From contig JBFJVZ010000472.1 of the NCBI GenBank assembly GCA_041623895.1, positions 1-5,266 of the forward strand: a stretch of 5,266 bases of DNA. The letters are read 5' to 3'. Below the pieces are notes generated by a model. That model saw only the letters and a list, made by a program, of their open reading frames with translations, was not told the DNA's origin and searched no databases. Numbering within the stretch: the stretch's first letter is position 1; each line of letters opens with the position of its first letter. Below, one piece after another: positions 1-5,266 of this stretch. The stretch is from JBFJVZ01 sp041623895. GTDB taxonomy: Bacteria > Planctomycetota > Planctomycetia > Pirellulales > Pirellulaceae. Position numbers and translations under genes: made by a program.

Positions 1-21
1 CCGTGGGCTCACGCCCAGCGG
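1..21 (-). repeat. Compact hairpin, possible dispersed REP-like element (may be cut by window edge)
   Basis: Bases 1-8 (CCGTGGGC) and 13-21 (GCCCAGCGG) form an imperfect inverted repeat. Eight base pairs close a four-base loop, with one unpaired base (18). Read on the minus strand, which is the strand of the genes here, the loop is GTGA, a GNRA-type tetraloop. It lies 52 bases beyond the stop codon of the last gene, so it could sit in the 3' region of that transcript. The sequence ends at the edge, so no following T-run can be checked and a terminator role is open. I have a general memory of similar GC-rich palindromes recurring between genes in Pirellulaceae, but only one copy is visible here. 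The hairpin is seen; the repeat identity is inference. Confidence 0.35.
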
Positions 22-72
22 CGAATGAGATTGCATTTTACCGCGTTTGGACCCAAGAGTGACGCTGTCCAT

Positions 73-624
73 CTACGCGGACTTTTCAGCAGCAGAAACC
101 AGGTCGCCGGCGTTTTTGAGATGTTGCTTTGCGCGCCCAAGACTGGCAACGATTTCGTCAACGTAACCGTCCGCAGCCGCCGACCAGCTGCGGTTGACGT
201 AGCGTTCGGCAGCGGCAAATTCCGTCATCACATCCGCATAGACCGTTAGTCCGAATCGCTTTACCAACGCTTGCCTGGCCTCAACGAAGTTGGCAAACGG
301 TTCGGCGCATTGATTGTCGATGCGGTGCAAAACTTCGGACGGATTTGATTCCAATTTGCAAAGTCCGTCTACCGCAGAAGTCAACAAGGCCAGACTTTCT
401 TTGACAACCGAGAATTCCGCGTCCGTCTTTGCTTCGTCCGCGTGATCGTGGTCTTGCGCCTTCCGCAACAGCACGATGCCCAAGATCCCCACCGCCATTG
501 AGACGCCGTACCAAATCCAAGGAATCGTGGCCCATCTTTCACCGCTTTGTTCTAACCGATAGACGGATGAAAACGCAGCTGCCAAGAAACCAGCCCACAA
601 TAATGTATGACCTAGCGGACGCAT
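73..624 (-). CDS. Small two-helix membrane protein of unknown function, coupled to OPT transporter
   Basis: I do not recognise this 183-residue protein. It has two hydrophobic segments, at about residues 5-22 and 34-53, separated by a short polar stretch containing RLEQSGERW. A charged, histidine-containing linker follows (DHDHADE, about 58-64), then a soluble region of about 120 residues predicted mainly helical, rich in Ala, Glu, Lys and Val, ending in KSA. With an even number of membrane segments, the soluble tail is probably on the same side as the N-terminus, most likely the cytoplasm. Its ATG (622-624) lies three bases after the TGA of the upstream transporter gene (628-630), so the two are almost certainly cotranscribed and probably translationally coupled. 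No good Shine-Dalgarno sequence precedes the start. The spacing suggests an accessory or regulatory subunit of the transporter, but no motif shows this. The reading frame is intact and no competing frame on the other strand has a recognisable product. Confidence 0.8.
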   Translation of the reverse strand: MRPLGHTLLWAGFLAAAFSSVYRLEQSGERWATIPWIWYGVSMAVGILGIVLLRKAQDHDHADEAKTDAEFSVVKESLALLTSAVDGLCKLESNPSEVLHRIDNQCAEPFANFVEARQALVKRFGLTVYADVMTEFAAAERYVNRSWSAAADGYVDEIVASLGRAKQHLKNAGDLVSAAEKSA

Positions 625-627
625 CTT

Positions 628-2469
628 TCAAACCCAGGCGGAAAGTTGTTGACAACTAAGTTGACCCCAGTTCATCGCCGTTTCGGTGGCTTCCGGGGCC
701 GACAAAAAGACTTTGTAAAGCGCGTGACCTACTCCCACCAACGCTTCGCCGACAATCAAGCCGGCCGCGATGGGAATTCCGATTTCGTGGCTGAATTTTG
801 TGCCCATCGATTTATCGGCAACGATTCGCATGATGTTTCCGATCGTGTAGGTCAAGGCGATTTGAAACGGCATGTAGAAGCCGAGTGCGATCAACACGCC
901 GATGCCGCCAAGTCCGCTGATTGCCAACAGCAGGCCCAGTCCAGCCCCCGCCGTGTACCGATATGTCGGCACGTCGTCGTTCAAGATGCCTTCGGTCACC
1001 GAGGCCAGCGCTTGTGCTTGCGGAGCAGGCAAGCGATCGGATCCGATTTCGTATTCATTGTTCAGCAGGATCATCAGAAAGATCACGATCACCGGGCCCA
1101 ACCAGGCGCCGACGAATTGTGCCAATTGCTGCCGCCGTGGAATCGCGCCGACCAAATAACCCGACTTTAAATCCAGCATCATGTCGCTGGCCTGCGAAAT
1201 CGCCAAACAGATCGCGGCGCCGACCAACATCGAACTGGCGATCGTGTCGGCAACATTCAGACCACCTTTGGCAATCAAAATCAAGATGGTGACCGCAATC
1301 AGCGTCATTCCCGAAAGCGGCGACCAGTTCGTGCGGCCGATGCATTCAGAGACGACCACACCTGCAACCCAAACCCAAAGCGTTCCTAAAACCGCCATCG
1401 AAATCGCTCGACCCAGCGTCATCTCGTCGACGGATGTAAACGAGATCCAAATCATGATCAACAAGCCAGCGCCAATCGCTCCATACAGAAACCGAATCGG
1501 CAACTCGTCATTTTGAGCGGACTTGCCCGATTCCAACTGCTGGCTTGCCGAGTGCATCGCCTTGAATGCGCTGACGATCAATGGGAACGCTGCGATGATG
1601 CCGCCGACCGCGGCCCCGACTAGCATCCCGATGCCCAGCGGGCGGTACAGAATTCCTCGCATCTCGCGGGGACTGGAAACCAATTCAGCGACATCGGCCG
1701 TGGCAAATTGGCTTAACAGCGGCGATAGCAAGAAATAACAAATGAAGCCGCCACAACCGAACCAAAAACCTCCTTTCCCCGACAAGAAGCCGACGCCGAT
1801 CGTCATCACCGAGAGATAAAAACTGATGTTCAGCATGGATGGCAAACTGAGTTGTTCACCCAAATGCCAATCGTGGTCGTCGCCCAAATATGCCAGTACC
1901 AACAAGTGGGCGATGCCCGACAGCAACGCACCGCCAAGCAACAAGATTGCTTTGCGAACTCCTGCCCCGGGCGACTTCAAAATCGTCGCGACCGCAATTC
2001 CACCTGGATAGGCCAGCCGGTCAAAATCGATCATCTGCTTACGAAGCGGAATCACAAACGCCAACCCCAGCACACATCCGGTGATGCAGGCCAAGATCAT
2101 CAGCGGCACATTGAAATCCGCAACGGACTCCATGCCTGGATTACGGCTGAGGATAAATAGCGCCGGGACCGAAAACATGATCCCGGAGGACGCGCCGTTG
2201 ACTGCGGATGCGATCGTTTGATTGATGTTGTTTTCGACGATGCTGGTCCGTCGCATGACGCCGCGCAAGACACCCCAGCCCAAAATCGCCGCCAGCTCCG
2301 ATCCTTCGATCGCAAAGCCAAGAATCAACGCAGCGTAGCCAATCGAAATCGCAATCAGCGCTCCGATTACCCAACCCAGGAAGACAGCAGTCCAGGTAAA
2401 CTCGGGATAGGGGCCGTGGCGAATGGGAATGGAGTTTACGCCTGCTTGGCCAGTTTCAGAGTCTGACAT
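628..2469 (-). CDS. OPT-family (oligopeptide/metal-chelate) membrane transporter
   Basis: This 613-residue polytopic inner-membrane protein belongs to the OPT superfamily, proton-coupled importers of small peptides or of metal-siderophore/nicotianamine-type chelates. Family signs in order are: the N-terminal PYPEFTWTAVFLG (20-32) leading into the first helix; IVENNINQTIAS (77-88); the cytoplasmic RLAYPGGIAVA (151-161), a form of the usual R-x-YP-x-G motif; GRTNWSPLSG (378-387); the ASDMMLDLKSGYLVGAIPRRQQ stretch (427-448); and GIPIAAGLIVGEALVGV (564-580). I count roughly 15-16 hydrophobic segments, in line with the family, and the length is normal for bacterial members. The ATG at 2467-2469 puts the conserved PEFTW block at its usual place near the N-terminus. 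No strong Shine-Dalgarno sequence is seen. The gene follows the sulfatase by 124 bases and is followed within three bases by the small membrane protein. Substrate cannot be told from sequence; a peptide, a metal chelate or another small ligand are all possible. Confidence 0.95.
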   Translation of the reverse strand: MSDSETGQAGVNSIPIRHGPYPEFTWTAVFLGWVIGALIAISIGYAALILGFAIEGSELAAILGWGVLRGVMRRTSIVENNINQTIASAVNGASSGIMFSVPALFILSRNPGMESVADFNVPLMILACITGCVLGLAFVIPLRKQMIDFDRLAYPGGIAVATILKSPGAGVRKAILLLGGALLSGIAHLLVLAYLGDDHDWHLGEQLSLPSMLNISFYLSVMTIGVGFLSGKGGFWFGCGGFICYFLLSPLLSQFATADVAELVSSPREMRGILYRPLGIGMLVGAAVGGIIAAFPLIVSAFKAMHSASQQLESGKSAQNDELPIRFLYGAIGAGLLIMIWISFTSVDEMTLGRAISMAVLGTLWVWVAGVVVSECIGRTNWSPLSGMTLIAVTILILIAKGGLNVADTIASSMLVGAAICLAISQASDMMLDLKSGYLVGAIPRRQQLAQFVGAWLGPVIVIFLMILLNNEYEIGSDRLPAPQAQALASVTEGILNDDVPTYRYTAGAGLGLLLAISGLGGIGVLIALGFYMPFQIALTYTIGNIMRIVADKSMGTKFSHEIGIPIAAGLIVGEALVGVGHALYKVFLSAPEATETAMNWGQLSCQQLSAWV

Positions 2470-2593
2470 TCAATCGCCCGAAATCCTGTTTGGCGTGCGT
2501 AGCGGAATCCAGGGAGAATTCCGGAGGGGGATCTTTCAGCCTTTTTCCGGGCTAATCATACAGCAAGGATTCTGAGGCTCCAGCGGGGGCTGC
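2470..2593 (-). promoter_or_regulatory. Spacer between sulfatase and OPT genes: possible leader/promoter, no clear terminator
   Basis: This 124-base gap would hold the end of the sulfatase transcript and any promoter of the OPT gene. On the minus strand a TATGAT (2555-2560 as atcata on the plus strand) resembles a -10 box about 85 bases upstream of the OPT ATG, but no convincing -35 lies at the right distance. A perfect six-pair inverted repeat, CGGAAT (2503-2508) and ATTCCG (2518-2523) with a nine-base loop, sits 34 bases upstream of the OPT ATG and could fold in its 5' leader. A four-pair stem, CAGC/GCTG with a G4 loop (2581-2592), directly follows the sulfatase stop but has no T-run. None of these is strong, so read-through from the sulfatase gene remains possible. 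Confidence 0.25.
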
Positions 2594-4465
2594 TTACTCG
2601 ATCCAGATGGCGTCGATTTCAACCTGCGTGTCCCCGTCAGCTTCCAAGGAAAGCTCCAGCTCTTCGACCGTGCCTCTCCAATCATCCGACAACCGAGCTG
2701 AGTATTGCTTGTATTCCCCGCTGCCAGACACACTGATTCCGGAAACCGTTTGTTTCGGTGAATTGACGCCCCGTGCGGCCAAGGAGACACGAATTGGATT
2801 CGAGGAACGAAGAATGATCTTGAATTCTCCTTGATTCTTTGTCGTGTCCAGCTTCAAGCCTGCGCGATTGAGCGCGGCTGATTTGGAAAGATTGAATTCG
2901 AGAAATCCCAGGCGGCCCGCGATGTTGCCCAGCTTGTCGTCGTGTGGTTGCCAGCCTTCCGTTTGCCAGCCTCCGCAATCGAAGCGGAACACCAATTTGC
3001 CGTCGTCGGGATCACGATCGTTGATCCGCTCCCAGGCGTCACTAAGCCCATCTCCGTCGGAGTCCGTGCGTACCACCTCGTACTCCGGGTTAACGGCTTT
3101 GCCCCATTTGTGGTCTTGGGCTTGATAAGCGAGTTCTTCCAAAGACTCTTCGCCCTCGCCGTCATCTCCCTTGGCCAACCAACCGTCAAGCAAGCGGCGG
3201 TGACGTTCGACTTGATCGACATAATCCGGGTCGCCGATCAAATTGTTCAGTTGGCTGGGATCTTTGCGGACGTCATAGAACTCTTCAGCCGGCCGCTCGC
3301 CGAAGTAGATCTCCGTTAATTTCTGCGACAGCTTTCCGCTGGCGTACAAATCTCTCAGGTTGACCAGGTACGGCTGCCGGTCGCGATACTGAGGTTGTAA
3401 GAAAATGCGATCGGTCTTGTAATTTCGTGTGTAACGAAACCGATCGGTGCGAATGCTGCGGACCCGGTCGATGGTGTGGTCCAAGCGATCTTTGGCGGAG
3501 GCAACAAACTCACGTGGGATTAACTTCTCAGCGAACAGATCCTGTCCTTCGTACCATTCGGGCTTGGTGACGCCGGCCCAGCGGAGCGTGGTGGCAGACA
3601 AATCGAGCAAGTTGACCAGATCGTCACGAACCGACGGTGCCGGCACGTATGGATCAGGGCCGGCGATGATGAAAGGCACGTGCAAACCACCTTCGGTCGG
3701 CATCTGTTTGTGCCGGACAAGATGATTCGCACCGTGATCGCTGAAATAGACAACGATCGTGTTTTCCGATAGCCCCGATTCTTTCAAGCCATCCAGCACG
3801 GTCCCAATGAAGTCATCATCTTTGCGGATCGCGTCATAATGCTGGGCGACGACTTCGCGGTAGATGTCGTTATCAGGATAGTCGGGCGGAACCGTGACGG
3901 TGGCCGGATCAACCTTGCGGCTCTCGGGAAAGTTCTTGGTATTGTTCTTGCCGCCGGCGGTCTGGATCTGGCCAAAGAACGGCTGGTTCTTCTGTAAAGT
4001 CCCCCAGGGAATCTCGTTGCGAGCTTTCTTTTGCAAAGAATAGGTCGCCTTTTGGTCCCAGACAAAGTTGTAGTCGTCCTTGCCAAGATTGAACGTGAAA
4101 TAGCCGCTTTCTTTGATCAGCGCGGGCAGCAGCTGCATTCCTTCGGGAAGCTGGATCTTTGCCGGCCCACGCGAGGATCGGTGCTCATGAGCGTTGAAGC
4201 GAATTTGATTCATTCCGCCCATGATTGCCGAACGGCACGGCGAACAGACCGGCGCCGGCACAAAGGCTCGCGAGAAACGCACTCCTCGCTCTGCCAAACC
4301 ATCGATGTTGGGCGTGTGTCCTTTGTTGACGGGATCGCCGTAACAACCCATCCAAGGCGATGTGTCTTCGGCAAATAGCCACAAGATGTTCGGTCGATCG
4401 GCCGCCCGTGTGGGGACAATTGTGAAAGCAGCGATCAGACAACAAAGGAGTGCAGTGGTTTTCAT
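2594..4465 (-). CDS. Exported formylglycine-dependent sulfatase with EF-hand-like loop and C-terminal accessory module
   Basis: This 623-residue sulfatase (alkaline-phosphatase superfamily, S1-type) hydrolyses sulfate esters or sulfamates, probably from a glycan, outside the cytoplasm. Residues 1-21 form a signal peptide (MKTTALLCCLIAAF.., cleavage near TRA|ADRPN), followed by the usual N-terminal NILWLFAED. The metal site comprises E33/D34 and D243/H244 (FSDHG). The nucleophile motif C74-S-P-C-R78 fits CxPxR, so C74 should become formylglycine through a maturation enzyme encoded elsewhere. K129 (LGKDDYN) and K253 (RHKQMPTEGGLHVPF) match conserved active-site lysines. The catalytic part ends near residue 430. 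An acidic linker (DDGEGEE, 434-440) and a D468-S-D-G-D-G-L-S-D calcium-type loop then lead into a beta-rich module (about 490-623). The frame stays open upstream to an ATG at 4628-4630, but that would bury the signal peptide 55 residues inside. An ATG at 4475-4477 (MTSN-) is an alternative only four codons longer. The exact substrate is not known. Confidence 0.93.
   Translation of the reverse strand: MKTTALLCCLIAAFTIVPTRAADRPNILWLFAEDTSPWMGCYGDPVNKGHTPNIDGLAERGVRFSRAFVPAPVCSPCRSAIMGGMNQIRFNAHEHRSSRGPAKIQLPEGMQLLPALIKESGYFTFNLGKDDYNFVWDQKATYSLQKKARNEIPWGTLQKNQPFFGQIQTAGGKNNTKNFPESRKVDPATVTVPPDYPDNDIYREVVAQHYDAIRKDDDFIGTVLDGLKESGLSENTIVVYFSDHGANHLVRHKQMPTEGGLHVPFIIAGPDPYVPAPSVRDDLVNLLDLSATTLRWAGVTKPEWYEGQDLFAEKLIPREFVASAKDRLDHTIDRVRSIRTDRFRYTRNYKTDRIFLQPQYRDRQPYLVNLRDLYASGKLSQKLTEIYFGERPAEEFYDVRKDPSQLNNLIGDPDYVDQVERHRRLLDGWLAKGDDGEGEESLEELAYQAQDHKWGKAVNPEYEVVRTDSDGDGLSDAWERINDRDPDDGKLVFRFDCGGWQTEGWQPHDDKLGNIAGRLGFLEFNLSKSAALNRAGLKLDTTKNQGEFKIILRSSNPIRVSLAARGVNSPKQTVSGISVSGSGEYKQYSARLSDDWRGTVEELELSLEADGDTQVEIDAIWIE
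3029..3064 (-). other. EF-hand-like calcium-binding loop within the sulfatase
   Basis: Residues 468-479 of the sulfatase read DSDGDGLSDAWE. Acidic residues occupy loop positions 1, 3, 5, 9 and 12, with Gly at 6 and Leu at 8 packing behind, as in EF-hand, dockerin or thrombospondin type-3 loops. Only one loop is present, so it is more likely a calcium-stabilised linker than a paired EF-hand domain. It lies between the catalytic part and the C-terminal beta-rich module and probably holds them in a fixed orientation. The motif is seen directly; calcium binding is inferred. Confidence 0.75.
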
Positions 4466-4675
4466 GTTGCTTGTCATTTTACGTGTCGATGTTTGTAGGC
4501 CGGACCGAGGACCCACAACGTGCCGGAACGGCGCAAACGCGTTGTTGTTTGGTGTCGCGCCTGGGCTGAAAAACAGATTCTCTATTTGCGTCCAAAGTTC
4601 CGGCAATTGCGGTGCTTGCCTGGCCTGCACAAAATCGCAAAACTCACGTTTCCGGTCCGTGTTCGCACAAACGGC
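4466..4675 (-). other. 210-base spacer between aldolase and sulfatase genes, no clear signal
   Basis: This stretch separates the aldolase stop from the sulfatase start. In the sulfatase frame it is open for 55 codons, but the encoded peptide (MQARQAPQLPELW...) shows no domain and precedes a clear signal peptide, so I read it as untranslated. I found no hairpin followed by a T-run that would end the aldolase transcript. I also found no convincing -35/-10 pair; a TTGGAC box on the minus strand lacks a matching -10. A sulfatase promoter probably lies here, perhaps for an ECF-type sigma factor, but none can be pinned down by eye. Confidence 0.4.
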
Positions 4676-5266
4676 TCAGGCGTCCTTCAAGCGTTGCAGT
4701 CCATCCCGCAGCGCCCAGCCGTCGGACCCAACGGCCACAAATGTAAATCCTTGATCGTAATATTCTTGAGCTTTCTCCAAGGTGCTCAGGATGCCTGCCG
4801 CTTTTCCATGTTTTCGGCAGGCGGCAACCACCGTGTCTCGGGCAGCCACGTGATCGGGGTGGTCGTAGTTCTTGGGGCAACCCAGGTTGTAGCTCAAGTC
4901 CAGCGGACCGACAAACAACACATCGACGTTGTCCACTGCCGCAATCGCATCTGCATTCTCGATTGCTTCGCCTGTTTCAATCTGCACGACAGTCAGTACC
5001 TTTTCGTTCGCTTCGCGATGGTATTGTTCGACAGACAAACCATAGTCGGTAGCCACGGTCAAACCAGCAACACCGCGGGCGCCGAGCGGAGGGTAGTGAG
5101 TAAAAGAAGCTGCTGCGATGGCCTGCTGCGCTGTGCTGACGTACGGCACCATCACACCAACGGCGCCCAGATCGAGTGCCCGCTTGATGCTGTCCGGATT
5201 ATTGGAAACGACTCGCACGATTGGCGCACAATCAGTGCCTTCAGCTGCGATTAGCAGATTCGGCAG
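4676..5266 (-). CDS. HpcH/HpaI-type class II aldolase, C-terminal 196 residues (5' end outside window)
   Basis: This is a metal-dependent, pyruvate-forming aldolase of the HpcH/HpaI family. It is a cytoplasmic TIM-barrel enzyme that splits 4-hydroxy-2-keto acids into pyruvate (or a related keto acid) and an aldehyde. The frame is open to the window edge, so the GTG at 5216-5218 is an internal valine, not the start. Counting from the first visible residue, the landmarks are R18 (APIVRV), YPPLGARG (59-66), E97 (QIETGE), D123 (GPLDLS) and the closing FVAVGSD. The spacings R-79-E-26-D equal those I recall for R70, E149 and D175 of E. coli HpaI, supporting an intact catalytic and metal site. By that alignment about 52 residues, including the catalytic His, lie outside the window, for a full length near 250. 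Relatives include HpaI, GarL and the 2-keto-3-deoxy-rhamnonate aldolase RhmA/YfaU; the substrate cannot be chosen from sequence. The sulfatase follows 210 bases downstream on the same strand. Confidence 0.93.
   Translation of the reverse strand: MPNLLIAAEGTDCAPIVRVVSNNPDSIKRALDLGAVGVMVPYVSTAQQAIAAASFTHYPPLGARGVAGLTVATDYGLSVEQYHREANEKVLTVVQIETGEAIENADAIAAVDNVDVLFVGPLDLSYNLGCPKNYDHPDHVAARDTVVAACRKHGKAAGILSTLEKAQEYYDQGFTFVAVGSDGWALRDGLQRLKDA

Noticed and set aside
1..36. Possible minus-strand gene start, ATG at 34-36, open to the window edge
   Set aside because: Only 12 codons are visible, with no ribosome binding site, and the stretch overlaps the hairpin at 1-21, which suggests non-coding DNA.
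646..1170. 174-codon open frame on the plus strand, opposite the OPT gene
   Set aside because: It is a shadow of the transporter frame; its translation is rich in His, Gln, Asp and Arg, as expected from the antisense of a hydrophobic protein.
2541..2554. AGCC...GGCT around an A-rich loop as a sulfatase terminator
   Set aside because: The stem has only four pairs and no T-run follows on the transcribed strand.
4466..4630. N-terminal extension of the sulfatase from the ATG at 4628-4630
   Set aside because: It would put 55 residues before a well-formed signal peptide, which normally sits at the very N-terminus. The extension has no domain features.
5216..5218. GTG as start codon of the aldolase
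   Set aside because: The frame continues upstream to the window edge with family-like sequence (AAEGTDCAPIVRV), including the catalytic Arg just before this codon's neighbours, so the GTG is internal.
4520..5254. 244-codon open frame on the plus strand, opposite the aldolase
   Set aside because: It runs antisense to a frame with clear HpaI motifs and catalytic spacing. Its translation is low-complexity in composition, with many His, Arg and Cys and no recognisable domain.

Overview
The window looks like a chromosomal segment of a planctomycete, most likely a marine Pirellulaceae member related to Rhodopirellula. This is inferred from a long secreted sulfatase with an EF-hand-like C-terminal extension, moderate GC (slightly above 50% by eye), weak or absent Shine-Dalgarno sequences, and what I remember of protein families in that group. 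No rRNA, tRNA, CRISPR array, transposase or integrase is visible.

All four genes lie on the minus strand, so transcription runs from high to low coordinates. First comes the C-terminal part of an HpcH/HpaI-type class II aldolase (4676-5266), whose start is outside the window. After a 210-base gap comes an exported sulfatase (2594-4465) with a signal peptide, a formylglycine-type CSPCR motif, a calcium-loop motif and a C-terminal beta-rich module. After a further 124 bases comes an OPT-family membrane transporter (628-2469). Only three bases after its stop codon a small two-helix membrane protein of unknown function begins (73-624). The last 72 bases hold a short non-coding stretch ending in a compact hairpin at the window edge, possibly one copy of a dispersed repeat.

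The sulfatase would act outside the cytoplasm, removing sulfate from an unidentified ester or sulfated glycan. The aldolase would act in the cytoplasm on a 2-keto acid, as at the end of deoxy-sugar-acid catabolism. Linking the two into one sulfated-polysaccharide pathway is an inference from proximity. The OPT transporter and the small membrane protein are almost certainly cotranscribed and form the tightest functional unit here. I did not find a clearly new multi-gene system. The points most worth a second look are the altered sulfatase active-site motifs, the sulfatase C-terminal module, the unknown partner of the OPT transporter, and the edge hairpin.
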